DNA of 64,000 nt from Acidimicrobiia bacterium. Lineage in GTDB: Bacteria; Actinomycetota; Acidimicrobiia; Spongiisociales; Spongiisociaceae. The stretch covers positions 27,040-91,039 of the forward strand of contig JAGWAN010000002.1 in NCBI GenBank assembly GCA_021296345.1. The letters run 5' to 3'. The position numbers and the translations under genes are program-made. Below are positions 18,689 to 26,836 of this stretch, piece by piece (position 1 is the stretch's first letter; each line of letters begins with the position of its first letter). The notes beneath the pieces are model-generated. The model did not search any database, had not been told where the DNA came from, and saw nothing but the letters and a program-made list of their open reading frames with translations.

Positions 18689-19111
18689 GTGGGCCTACCC
18701 CAAAGGGTGCGGCGAGACGGGCCCATCCGGTTCTTCTTCGACGAGAGTGCCCTTGGCATCGGCCAAGTCATGGCCACTGCCCGCAGTGACTGCGTATTTC
18801 CGACGCACCCGCGGTCGCCGATTAGGGCAGGCACAGACGACGCGGACTGGATTCCGGAAGCCTCTTCACGAGGGTGGATCGTCGTCGGGCGTGACAAGAA
18901 GATTCGCACGAGGCCGGCGGAGTGGGCGGTCCTAGCCCAGTATCCGCTTCGCATGCTCGTACTGACTACGGTCGGAAACCTCGACGTGTGGGGGCAGTTG
19001 CGGGTGCTTGTGGCGTGTTGGGATCGGATCGAAGAACTGTCGACGGCACCGGCACCATGGATGTATGCCGTGACGAAGAACGGGCTTCGAGAGATGGAGT
19101 ACCCGCGATAA
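18689..19111 (+). CDS. VapC45-like PIN-domain toxin
   Basis: 140 aa. 'RFFFDESALGIG', 'TDDADWIPEASSRGWIVVGRDKKIRTRPAEW' in two pieces and 'TTVGNLDVWGQL' match the PIN-like family annotated as VapC45. The acidic residues (Asp in FDES, DDAD, GRDKK) would form the RNase metal site. The GTG start at 18689 is only 5 nt after the antitoxin stop and has no good ribosome site, so translation probably depends on the antitoxin gene. Confidence 0.75.
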   Translation: MGLPQRVRRDGPIRFFFDESALGIGQVMATARSDCVFPTHPRSPIRAGTDDADWIPEASSRGWIVVGRDKKIRTRPAEWAVLAQYPLRMLVLTTVGNLDVWGQLRVLVACWDRIEELSTAPAPWMYAVTKNGLREMEYPR

Positions 19112-19126
19112 GGCTGTACGAGCGAG

Positions 19127-19318
19127 TAGCCCCGATAATTCATGGTTGGGGTTTGAAAGGGTGACGGAGCGGGCGCTTCGGGTCGCCTGACCTGGGGGTA
19201 TGTTCATGTGACGCCCGTCTTCATCCGGGCGTGGCACTCACCGCCCGCTTGAGGGTCAGCCGCTCCGCGATGATGAGGTTGAAGCAGCTGGATGCATATC
19301 GGTGTGCTGGCACACGAA
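19127..19318 (-). repeat. Repeat R, copy 1 (minus orientation)
   Basis: The reverse complement of this stretch matches 54161-54350 at roughly 80% identity by eye. Shared blocks include CTCATCATCGCGGA, TGCCACGCCCGGATGAA and CGCTCCGTCACCCTTTCAA. Relative to the other copy it has two separate single-base gaps, so no reading frame is conserved. It fills most of the gap between the toxin gene and cobO, where no other feature is seen. Confidence 0.8.
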
Positions 19319-19348
19319 TAATCGGAGCTAGCGGCACGTGGTCCATTG

Positions 19349-19915
19349 CTAGAAATCGATGCCGCGTATTGCTCGGATGCCTTGGTCGTAGGCGTGCTTG
19401 ACGGGGCGCATCTCGGTAGCGGTGTCGGCTATTTCGATCAGCGGCGCCGGAGCATCCCTGCCAGTGACTACCACGTTCACGCCGGAGGGTCGGTTGGTGA
19501 GCGCTTCGACCACATCCTCGACCTCTATCCAGCCCCAGTTGATGGGGTAGGTGATCTCGTCGAGGACCACGAGGCGGTGCTTCCCTTCCTCTATACGCAG
19601 CTTGGCGAGGCGCCAGACATCACGGTTCAGTTCGGCGGACCGGTCGAGGTCTTCGCTGTCCCATGAGAACCCGTCGCCTCCGACGTCCCAGTCGACTCCC
19701 AAACGCCGACCCATCTTCTCCTCGCCCACCTTCCAATCGCCCGACTTGATGAACTGGACCACGGCGACCTTCCATCCGCGCGCCACCGATCGCATGACCA
19801 TGCCCATGGCGGCGGTGCTCTTCCCCTTACCGTCCCCGGTGTTGACGATCAATACGGAGCGGGCCCGGCGGGTGTCCGGGCGGCGAGGGTCGTCGGCGAG
19901 TGGTTCGCTGGTCAT
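19349..19915 (-). CDS. cobO: Cob(I)yrinic acid a,c-diamide adenosyltransferase
   Basis: 188 aa, the CobA/CobO/BtuR family. It transfers the 5'-deoxyadenosyl group from ATP to Co(I) corrinoids, giving the coenzyme form needed by the mutases further along. The P-loop is 'NTGDGKGKS' near residue 26. Also diagnostic are 'VAVVQFIKSGDWKVGE' and 'VVLDEITYPINWGW'. It is the last gene of the btuFCD-cobO operon and its ATG overlaps the btuD-type stop (ATGA), so it shares the cobalamin riboswitch. Confidence 0.93.
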   Translation of the reverse strand: MTSEPLADDPRRPDTRRARSVLIVNTGDGKGKSTAAMGMVMRSVARGWKVAVVQFIKSGDWKVGEEKMGRRLGVDWDVGGDGFSWDSEDLDRSAELNRDVWRLAKLRIEEGKHRLVVLDEITYPINWGWIEVEDVVEALTNRPSGVNVVVTGRDAPAPLIEIADTATEMRPVKHAYDQGIRAIRGIDF

Positions 19916-20688
19916 CGAGTACCGGTCCTCATGGGGACCACGGCGAGTCCCCCGTTGACGTTCACTACTTCCACGCTAGCCCGGTAGATGGCCCGGATAT
20001 GTTCCGGGGTGAGCACCTGCGCCGGAGCCCCGTCCGCGACGACCCGACCCCCCGCCAGCAGGATCAGGCGGTCCGGGAACTGTCCGGCCAGAGTGAGGTC
20101 ATGCATGGCCGTGATGATGGTCATCGGTCGGCGGCTGCGCAGGTGGGCGATCAGCTCCAGGGCCTTCTGGCCCTGGCCGATATCCAGCGCGCCGGTCGGT
20201 TCGTCCAGGAGCAGGATGTCGGCCTGCTGGCAGATGGCACGGGCCAGGGCGACGCGCCGCCGCTCGCCACCGCTCAGCTCCGAGAGCATGCGCCTCGCCA
20301 GGCGCTCGAGGTCGAGCATCTCCATGGCCAGCCGCGCCTGCGCCAGATCGGCCGCGCCCTCTGACCCGAGATAGGGGAGATGCGGGGTACGTCCCAGCAA
20401 TACGTACTCGATCACCGTCATTCCCCCGGGCATGGCCGGTTCCTGCGGCACCAGTGCCACCGACCGGGCCCGATCGCGGCGGCGGAGCGAGCCGTTGTCC
20501 GCACCATGGAACCGGATGGCGCCCCGGTGGGGGAGGAGCCCGGCAATCGCCCTCAGCAGGGTCGACTTCCCTGCGCCGTTCGGCCCTATCAGGCCCAACC
20601 ATTCCCCTTCTTCCACCGTGAGTCCCACGTCCCGCAGCACCGGCTGTCCGGACTGGTAGGCGATGGAGAGTGCCTCCACGGAGATCAT
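19912..20688 (-). CDS. btuD: Vitamin B12 ABC transporter ATP-binding protein
   Basis: 258 aa, of the BtuD/FecE/FhuC type. Walker A 'GPNGAGKST', signature 'ELSGGERRRVALARA', Walker B 'ILLLDEPTGALD' and switch His 'TAMHDLTLAG' are all present. It would power the BtuC-type permease next to it. The family also serves siderophores, but the riboswitch upstream and cobO downstream point to cobalamin. The ATG at 20688 overlaps the permease stop (ATGA). The much longer open frame to 21672 is an out-of-frame artefact of the permease gene. Confidence 0.9.
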   Translation of the reverse strand: MISVEALSIAYQSGQPVLRDVGLTVEEGEWLGLIGPNGAGKSTLLRAIAGLLPHRGAIRFHGADNGSLRRRDRARSVALVPQEPAMPGGMTVIEYVLLGRTPHLPYLGSEGAADLAQARLAMEMLDLERLARRMLSELSGGERRRVALARAICQQADILLLDEPTGALDIGQGQKALELIAHLRSRRPMTIITAMHDLTLAGQFPDRLILLAGGRVVADGAPAQVLTPEHIRAIYRASVEVVNVNGGLAVVPMRTGTR

Positions 20689-21725
20689 GTGACGTACCGC
20701 CGGCTGGTGCGGAGCACCATCATAAAGAAGGGGGCTCCGATGAAGGCGGTGATCACCCCGATGGGAAGCTCCAGCGGGCTCAGCACCGTTCTGGCGGCCA
20801 TGTCGGCCAGGATGAGGAACGCTCCGCCGGTCACGGCGGAGATCGGGATCAAGGACCGGTAGCTCGTTCCCACCAGCAACCGCACGGTGTGGGGAACCAC
20901 GAGGCCGACGAACGCGATCAGGCCGCTGACCGCGACCGCCGCGGCGGTGGCGAGCGTGGCCAGTACGACCACGGTGGTACGCACCCGGGCAGAGGAGACG
21001 CCGAGGCTCTCGGCCTCCGCATCGCCTACGCTCAGCACGTCGAGCAACCGCCGGTGCAGCATCAGCCCGGCGCCGCACACCAGCGCGTACGGGACCATTA
21101 CGAGAACCTCCTGCCAGCCGGTGGTGGCCAGCCGTCCGAGGATCCAGGAGTAGACCTGGCGGATGGTTTCGGAGTTCCGCTGCAGTACGAAGGTCTGGAG
21201 GGCGGTGAAGAAAGCGGCCACCGCCACACCGGCGAGGATGAGCGACACCGCGCTCCGCCCGCCCACGGAGCGCCCGACAGCATAGGTCAGCCCCGCCGCG
21301 GCCAGAGCGCCGGCAAATGCCGCCAGTGGGAGGAGCCGGGAGTCGGCGGAGGGCCACAGGACGATGACGGCGGTGGCGCCGAGGCCTCCGCCGGCCGCAA
21401 CTCCCAGGAGGTAGGGATCGGCCAGGGGATTGCGGAAAACCCCCTGGTAGGAGGCCCCGGCCAGAGAAAGGAGGCTTCCCACCAACCCACCCAGGACCAC
21501 CCGGGGAAGCCGGATGTCCCAGATGATCGCCCGCTGGGTGCCGGACAATTCCGCTCCGCCGCCGGCCAGTTCGCCGATGACCTGGCCGGGAGTCAGCCCG
21601 GCAGGGCCGACGGTGATACCGGCCACAGCCGAGGCGAGCAACACCGCACAGGCGAACAGGAACCAGCCCCACCGCAGCCGGGTGGGATCGTGTAGCCGGA
21701 GTGATGCGGCCGGCAAGCTGCTCAA
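20685..21725 (-). CDS. btuC: Vitamin B12 ABC transporter permease
   Basis: 346 aa, FecCD/BtuC family with about ten membrane helices. Family motifs are 'RLPRVVLGGLVGSLLSLAGASYQGVFRNPLADPYLLG', split here as RLPRVVLGGLVG and NPLADPYLLG, and the C-terminal 'GLIAFVGLVVPHTVR' region contacting the ATPase. The TTG at 21725 overlaps the btuF stop (TTGA) and gives the usual length. The frame is open upstream but lies within btuF. No ribosome site is visible, as expected for coupled translation. Confidence 0.88.
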   Translation of the reverse strand: MSSLPAASLRLHDPTRLRWGWFLFACAVLLASAVAGITVGPAGLTPGQVIGELAGGGAELSGTQRAIIWDIRLPRVVLGGLVGSLLSLAGASYQGVFRNPLADPYLLGVAAGGGLGATAVIVLWPSADSRLLPLAAFAGALAAAGLTYAVGRSVGGRSAVSLILAGVAVAAFFTALQTFVLQRNSETIRQVYSWILGRLATTGWQEVLVMVPYALVCGAGLMLHRRLLDVLSVGDAEAESLGVSSARVRTTVVVLATLATAAAVAVSGLIAFVGLVVPHTVRLLVGTSYRSLIPISAVTGGAFLILADMAARTVLSPLELPIGVITAFIGAPFFMMVLRTSRRYVT

Positions 21726-22777
21726 CCGCTCTCGAACATGGTGGCCAGCGTCTCCCCGATCAGGCGGACGAACTCGATCAGGCGGGGACCCCACCGGCTG
21801 CTGATGTCGTCATCCACCTCGATAAGCAGCCCGTTCTCAACGGCTGTGAGGCCGCTCCATCCGGGGCGTCCGGCCATGCTCTCGGCAGTGGTGCCGCACC
21901 AGACAGCGCACCCGAAGAAGATGATGTCCGGATCCGATTCCAGGATGTACTCGACCGACAACTGCGGGTAGCCCCAGCCCTCGGTGTCGGCCGGGTCAGC
22001 GATGTTCTCGAGGCCGAACAGGGAGTAGACCTGGCCGATGAACGTGGCCGAGGTAGCCGTATAGAAGGTGTCGTCCACCTCGTGGTAATAGGTGACGCCC
22101 TCAGCGCCGTTCTCGAACCCGGTGATCGCCTGGTCGACCTCCGCCCGCACCGCCGCCGCCAGTTCCGCCGCCAGTTCCGCGGCAGCGCTGGTTTGTCCGG
22201 TAGCCATGCCCAACTCGGCCATCTGCGAGAAGGCCGTGGCGATGTCGGGTGCGGCTGGATGCAGGATCACCGGAATACCGAGAGCGCTGAGCCCGGAGAC
22301 CAGCTCGCCGGGATCGAATGCGATCACCACCAGGTCCGCGTTGTAGGAGGCGATGGCCTCCAGGTTGGGGTTGAAGCCGTCCAGGTCCGTGACCGGGGCT
22401 TCCTCCGGATAGTCCGAAGTCCAGTCCACCGCAATGATCTGGTCACCGGCGCCGATGGCGAAAAGCGTCTCGGTGGCGGTAGGGGACAGGGAAACGATCG
22501 CCTCCGGACGCGTCGCTATCTCGGCGCCCGCGACCGTCACCGGGAAGCCCGACTCCGGCGCCACCGCCGGCGGCGGAGTTGTCGTGGTCGAGTCCGCCGT
22601 CGTGGGCGGGCTGGTGGCCGGAACCGCGATGGTGGTGGGGGCCACGGTGGTAGTGGTGGCCACGCCCGTGGTGGTCGTCGTGCCCAGGGTCGTGCTCGCC
22701 CGGGTGGTTGCCGTTTCCTGCCCGCCGCACGCCGCGGCGAGCAGCAGGATTGCGACTAGGAGCTGTGTCCGCCGCAT
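21722..22777 (-). CDS. btuF: Vitamin B12-binding lipoprotein
   Basis: 351 aa. The signal sequence 'LLVAILLLAAACGG' ends in a lipobox Cys. A Thr/Ala/Pro-rich linker of about 60 residues follows, then a periplasmic-binding domain of the BtuF/FhuD class ('RPEAIVSLSPTATETLFAIGAGDQI', split as RPEAIVSLSPTATE and GAGDQIIAVD; 'PNLEAIASYNADLVV'). It delivers cobalamin to BtuC. The ATG at 22777 lies just after a hairpin holding AAGGAGG. The open frame to 22882 runs through the riboswitch and is not coding. Confidence 0.88.
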   Translation of the reverse strand: MRRTQLLVAILLLAAACGGQETATTRASTTLGTTTTTGVATTTTVAPTTIAVPATSPPTTADSTTTTPPPAVAPESGFPVTVAGAEIATRPEAIVSLSPTATETLFAIGAGDQIIAVDWTSDYPEEAPVTDLDGFNPNLEAIASYNADLVVIAFDPGELVSGLSALGIPVILHPAAPDIATAFSQMAELGMATGQTSAAAELAAELAAAVRAEVDQAITGFENGAEGVTYYHEVDDTFYTATSATFIGQVYSLFGLENIADPADTEGWGYPQLSVEYILESDPDIIFFGCAVWCGTTAESMAGRPGWSGLTAVENGLLIEVDDDISSRWGPRLIEFVRLIGETLATMFESG

Positions 22778-22779
22778 AG

Positions 22780-22806
22780 AAAAACATCCTCCTTGATCGG
22801 AGGATG
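22780..22806 (-). terminator. Riboswitch expression platform: hairpin covering the btuF ribosome site, with U-run
   Basis: On the minus strand CATCCTCC (22806-22799) pairs perfectly with GGAGGATG (22792-22785) around a 6-nt loop, followed by five T residues (22784-22780) and two bases later the btuF ATG. The right arm contains the AGGAGG ribosome site. The element can both terminate transcription and hide the Shine-Dalgarno sequence. Confidence 0.65.
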
Positions 22807-22884
22807 AAGAGAGATCGTCCGGGTTCTCGTTACCGAGCCCCTGCACGACCAACCCTTCCTCCGAGAGCTGATTCGTGACCATGG

Positions 22885-22990
22885 GGTCAGGCGGCCTGGC
22901 TCATCCTCCCTATACGTAGAGAGGCATGACAGTTGCGGGACAGCGCCGGGCTTCAACCGGACTTCGCTGTTCCCCATGGCGCCCGGTTGT
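22885..22990 (-). ncRNA. Cobalamin riboswitch (aptamer)
   Basis: Read on the minus strand, the region contains GGCGCCATGGGGAACAGCG, then GAAGTCCGGTTGAAGCCCGG, the B12 box CGCTGTCCCGCAACTGTCA, and the closing GAGCCAGGCCGCC. These match the ordered conserved blocks of the adenosylcobalamin/hydroxocobalamin aptamer. It lies about 108 nt upstream of btuF and would shut the btuFCD-cobO operon down when cobalamin is plentiful. The 5' limit is approximate. Confidence 0.9.
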
Positions 22991-23187
22991 CTCTCCGGGC
23001 CGCTGCGGACTATAGCCGGGTTGGCGGCTGGTGGGAGTTGCCCGCTTTCCTGGACACTTCGCGATGGGACATCAGGCGCGAACTCCACCGGGGTCTCGTT
23101 TCGTAGTCGGCGGGCGGTTGGTACCCATGGCGAAGCGGACTCGCACAGTGTTGACAAGATCGGGAACTACGAAATCGCAGGCTAATT

Positions 23188-23229
23188 ATCGATGAACGAC
23201 TATCGACTACCGGCTGGAAACTACTCAAT
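23188..23229. repeat. Degenerate heptad-repeat tract
   Basis: Six 7-nt units, four ending in CT (AACGACT, ATCGACT, ACCGGCT, GGAAACT). The surrounding 22991-23288 stretch lies upstream of the riboswitch on the minus strand and must hold the btu promoter, but no convincing -35/-10 pair is seen. Confidence 0.55.
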
Positions 23230-23288
23230 TAGGCAGAGAGGGTCGACTTCAGCCGGATCGCTACGCCGGATGCCCTACCGGTAGCGGC

Positions 23289-24383
23289 TCATAGTGAGTC
23301 GAGAGAGACGAGATCCCCATCTTGCTCCACGCTCCGGTGCACTGCTACGGCGATCTTGGTGACTTCAAGACCGTCCTTCCCCGACGGGTAGGCGCCATTC
23401 AATGACTCCAAGTCGGCGACTCCGCGCTCGAGCATCGTCACGTTGGTGACGAAACTCTCGATGGAGTCGATGGCATATCCCGAATACCGCGAGACGCCGG
23501 CCTCGGTGCTCTCCTTGAAGAGTCCCAGGTTGGGAGTCAGCATCGAAGCGGGCGCACCGGGAATGCTGCTCACAAGACCGCGCGCTCCACGATCCTGACT
23601 GTCGACCGTCATCCATCCGTCGGATCCGACCACCTTGATCCCCTGGTTGACGATCGCCTCGTTGCCGGCGGGTATATGCCAAGCGGAATCGACCGTGAAG
23701 CTGACGCCACCGGGAAAAGTGATCTTCGCTTGGATCGAATCGTACGTGTCGAGCCCGAGCGATTTCAGCCGCTGGGCAATGCCGGTGGCAGAAACAGCTA
23801 GAGCGTCCTGGCCGACCAGCCAGCGAATGAGGTCGAAGTAGTGAACGCCGACGAACCATGCCGGTGACGAGTTGGATGCCCACGACGGGAGCCAGTCCAT
23901 TGGAACTTCGATGCGGTCTTCCATCCAGGCATATCCGTACTGGATGTCACCGATGCCCCCGGACTCCACGATCCGCTTGAGTTCAGCGTGATACACGTCA
24001 TGGCGTTTCATGAAATCCACCTGGAGCAGCACGCCGGACTCGTCGGCGGCCGCGACCATCTCCCTGCACCCATCGACATCCGTGTCCATCGGCTTCTCCA
24101 CGAGCACATGAATGCCCCGCTCGAGACATGCCACGACCATTTCTCGATGGAGGTGGTCGGGGGTGGCGATGGTCACGGCGTCCGGCGATGCCACGTCGAG
24201 CAAGTCGTTGAAGTCGGCGAAGACCTCGATGCCGTACTCAGCCGCTCGAGCTTTGCGCAGCTCACTGTTGATGTCCGCGAGACCCACGTACTCGATGTCT
24301 CCGAGCCTGGCTCGCTGAGTCAGCGCCCGAATGTGCATCTCGCCGAAGATGCCCCCACCGATCGTCCCGACTCGGCGCACCAT
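23289..24383 (-). CDS. Gfo/Idh/MocA-family oxidoreductase
   Basis: 364 aa. The NAD(P)-binding start 'GTIGGGIFGEMHIRAL' and 'EKPMDTDVDG' (the conserved Lys-Pro) identify the family. The C-terminal alpha/beta domain has 'FVGVHYFDLIRWLVG', containing the usual catalytic-region His. These enzymes oxidise or epimerise sugars, inositols and related polyols. It is divergent from the Liv-type binding-protein gene, separated by about 150 bp. The substrate is not evident; a link to the importer is inferred from position only. Confidence 0.85.
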   Translation of the reverse strand: MVRRVGTIGGGIFGEMHIRALTQRARLGDIEYVGLADINSELRKARAAEYGIEVFADFNDLLDVASPDAVTIATPDHLHREMVVACLERGIHVLVEKPMDTDVDGCREMVAAADESGVLLQVDFMKRHDVYHAELKRIVESGGIGDIQYGYAWMEDRIEVPMDWLPSWASNSSPAWFVGVHYFDLIRWLVGQDALAVSATGIAQRLKSLGLDTYDSIQAKITFPGGVSFTVDSAWHIPAGNEAIVNQGIKVVGSDGWMTVDSQDRGARGLVSSIPGAPASMLTPNLGLFKESTEAGVSRYSGYAIDSIESFVTNVTMLERGVADLESLNGAYPSGKDGLEVTKIAVAVHRSVEQDGDLVSLDSL

Positions 24384-24535
24384 CCGATTCCCCTCCCCAG
24401 CCGATGCTGCAACTCCGTGGATAACCCGCTTCCAGTGTCTGTTATCGTCACCCGAGCTGCTGACCGGGGTCCGTGGTGGGCGGATTCTCCCGGCAGTTTA
24501 CCCAAAGACCTGATGGCTCCCGAGGAAGGGCACGT

Positions 24536-25846
24536 ATGACCAGAATCAGACTCCTGGTGCTCGCTCTCGCCCTGGCGCTGGTCGCGGCTGCATGCGGCGA
24601 CGGTGACAGCGAAGAGACGACCGCGACGACGGCAGCGCCGGCGACCACCGCAACAACGGCGGCACAGACAACCACGACGGCGGCACCGACCACGACGGCG
24701 GCGGCGCAGACCACGACCACTACCGAGACCATGGAAGAGACCGTGGCCGGCCTTGCTCCGGGGAACTACCAGTTCGGTTTCACGGCTGTTACCTCGGGCG
24801 CGGTCGCCTTCGCGGGTGTTCCCCATGTTCAGGGTCTCCGGCTCGCCGAGCGAGAAATCAACGAGAGCGGGTTCCTCGGCGACGGCGTGACCATAGAGTT
24901 CCTCGTTGAGGACGCCGGGGGAGACCAGGCGGCCGCCATCGCCATCAACGACGCGTACATCGCCAACGACGACGTCCTCGCTCTGGTCTGCTGTGCCCTG
25001 TCGAGTGTTGCCGGAGCGATCCAGCCGAACATCGTGGAAGCCGGCCTGGCCTGGGTGGATCACGCTGCGATCGCCCCGACGATCACGGATCCCGACAATG
25101 CGTTCAGGTCATTCCCGCTGTCTCAGCCGAGCACGGCCGCAATCGCGGAGGCCGCTGTGGCCGCTTTCGCTCCTGAGAACGCAGCCGTAGTTGTCACAGC
25201 AGACAATGACGGGCTCGTGAGCGACCGGGATGCGACCCTCGGAGTACTCGATAGTTCCGGCATCGAAGTCCTGGGCGTTATCGACACGTTCGCTGATGAC
25301 ACCGATATGAGCGGTCCCGCGACCGAAGTGATCTCATTGGGCGCCGACGTCATCTTCCTGGCTCAGCTGGGCAATACCGAGGTCCTTATGGTGCAGGAAC
25401 TCCGTGATCGTGGTTACGCCGGTCCGATCATCGGGAACCTCGCGATAGCGACGGGGGAGACGTGGGAACAGGCCGGGGAGCCCCTTCTGGGTACGGTCCT
25501 ACCGATCGCCTTCTTCGCCGGGAAGGACGTTCCGATGGTGCAAGACTTCGCAGCCAAGTACGAAGCCGAGTACGACACCACACCTGACATCTTCGCGGCG
25601 CAGGGTTGGCAGGTCGCTTGGTTCATGGCGCAAGCGCTGAAGAATGGGGGCGAAGGTACTCGAGAGGCCGTGTTGGAAGGTGTCCGACAGATCGAATCCA
25701 TGGAGACCGTCTTTGGCACGCTCACATGGGATGCCCGCGGCGAAGCCGCCATTGACGCGTGGACGTTCGTGCAATGGAGTCCTGACGGCGAACTCGTCAT
25801 CTGGGACGGCTCAGCGGAGGGATTGCTCCCGAACATCAATCAGTAG
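24536..25846 (+). CDS. Branched-chain amino acid-type ABC transporter substrate-binding lipoprotein
   Basis: 436 aa. Lipobox 'LVAAACGDGD' follows a hydrophobic helix, then a Thr/Ala-rich linker. The Leu/Ile/Val-binding fold (peripla_BP_6) follows, with 'AEREINESGFLGDGVTIEFLVEDAGGD' read in parts and 'DVLALVCCALSSVAGAIQP'. LivK-like proteins also bind amides, aromatic acids and other carboxylates, so the ligand is open. The ATG at 24536 has GAGGAAGGG upstream. It heads the Liv operon. Confidence 0.88.
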   Translation: MTRIRLLVLALALALVAAACGDGDSEETTATTAAPATTATTAAQTTTTAAPTTTAAAQTTTTTETMEETVAGLAPGNYQFGFTAVTSGAVAFAGVPHVQGLRLAEREINESGFLGDGVTIEFLVEDAGGDQAAAIAINDAYIANDDVLALVCCALSSVAGAIQPNIVEAGLAWVDHAAIAPTITDPDNAFRSFPLSQPSTAAIAEAAVAAFAPENAAVVVTADNDGLVSDRDATLGVLDSSGIEVLGVIDTFADDTDMSGPATEVISLGADVIFLAQLGNTEVLMVQELRDRGYAGPIIGNLAIATGETWEQAGEPLLGTVLPIAFFAGKDVPMVQDFAAKYEAEYDTTPDIFAAQGWQVAWFMAQALKNGGEGTREAVLEGVRQIESMETVFGTLTWDARGEAAIDAWTFVQWSPDGELVIWDGSAEGLLPNINQ

Positions 25847-25878
25847 GAGCCTCCGGCAACGGGTGCTGCTAGACCTAA

Positions 25879-25917
25879 GGATCTGGTGCCGCCGCACATT
25901 CAGGCGGCACCAGATCC
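25879..25917 (+). terminator. 15-bp stem-loop between binding-protein and permease genes
   Basis: GGATCTGGTGCCGCC (25879-25893) and its exact complement (25903-25917) flank a 9-nt loop. No T-run follows, so it is more likely an mRNA-stabilising or partial-termination hairpin that lets the binding protein be made in excess over the permeases. Confidence 0.65.
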
Positions 25918-25945
25918 GGCTTGAGTCAGGAGTGGTTTCCGCGCG

Positions 25946-26836
25946 ATGACGCTATTCCTGCAACAGACGATCAATGGTCTGGCTGTAGGTTCCTCCTATG
26001 CCATTTTCTCCATGGGCTTCGGCTTGGTCTTCGCCACAATGGGAATACTCAATGTCGCTCACGGGACCTACGCGACATGGGGGGCAATCCTGGCGCTCGC
26101 CGCGTTCGACAGCCTGGGGGTCGGCCTCGTGCCGTCGATCGCAATCGGGATGGCAGGCGGCGGCCTGATCGGCGTGCTGGTGGATCAACTGGGATTCGAG
26201 CCGATCCGGCGGCGGGGAGGCGGCTTGCTCGGCCCCATCATCACCAGTATCGGCTTCTGGATCATCCTCGGCCAACTCGCGATCATCGCTACCGGCGCCC
26301 GGATCAAGACCTTTCCGCGAGAAGCACTTCCACGCGGCTTCGTCAGGGTCGCTGATCTGGTGATCCCGTATCACCAGATCATCACCTTCGTCGTTGCCCT
26401 TGTGCTTCTCCTGATCCTCTACTTGTTCATCATGAGGACCAACGCCGGGGCGCAAATGCGAGCGGTTGGCTGGGATCCCGACTCCGCCAAGATCTCTGGT
26501 GTAAATCCGCGACGTGTGGTGATCGTCATTTCCTTCATCGCCGCCGGGACTGCCGCGATTGCAGGGATTCTGAGCTCGATATCTACGAACAACGTGAGCT
26601 TCACAGTGGGCGAAGGACTCCTTCTCAAGGGATTCGCAGCGGTGATCATCGGTGGATTCGGGGATCTGAGAGGTGCATACATCGGTGGAATCCTCATCGG
26701 ACTGGCCGAGGTTCTCGGAGCCCAGTACATCAGTAACTCGTTTCGCGACTTCATCACTTTCGGGCTGCTCGTCATCGTCCTCCTGGTTCGACCAAAGGGC
26801 CTGATGGGCGACCGCATCGTAGGCCTCAGGGCCTGA
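25946..26836 (+). CDS. LivH-type ABC transporter permease
   Basis: 296 aa, with about eight membrane helices. The LivH/BPD_transp_2 pattern is clear: 'NGLAVGSSYAIFSMGFGLVFA', shown as NGLAVGSSYAIFSMG, then 'GILNVAHGTYATWGA', 'AQMRAVGWDPDSAKISGVNP' and 'GFAAVIIGGFGDLRGAYIGG'. The terminus 'LVRPKGLMGDR' is typical. The last base of its stop is shared with the ATG of the next gene. Confidence 0.9.
   Translation: MTLFLQQTINGLAVGSSYAIFSMGFGLVFATMGILNVAHGTYATWGAILALAAFDSLGVGLVPSIAIGMAGGGLIGVLVDQLGFEPIRRRGGGLLGPIITSIGFWIILGQLAIIATGARIKTFPREALPRGFVRVADLVIPYHQIITFVVALVLLLILYLFIMRTNAGAQMRAVGWDPDSAKISGVNPRRVVIVISFIAAGTAAIAGILSSISTNNVSFTVGEGLLLKGFAAVIIGGFGDLRGAYIGGILIGLAEVLGAQYISNSFRDFITFGLLVIVLLVRPKGLMGDRIVGLRA

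Noticed and set aside
19127..19318. Repeat R considered as a cobalamin riboswitch because of nearby B12 genes
   Set aside because: It lacks the B12 box and the ordered conserved blocks that are plainly visible at 22885-22990.
22443..22787. Minus-strand ORF beginning at the first ATG after the riboswitch hairpin
   Set aside because: It is out of frame with btuF, low in complexity and overlaps the whole signal and linker region; the ATG at 22777 gives a proper lipoprotein.
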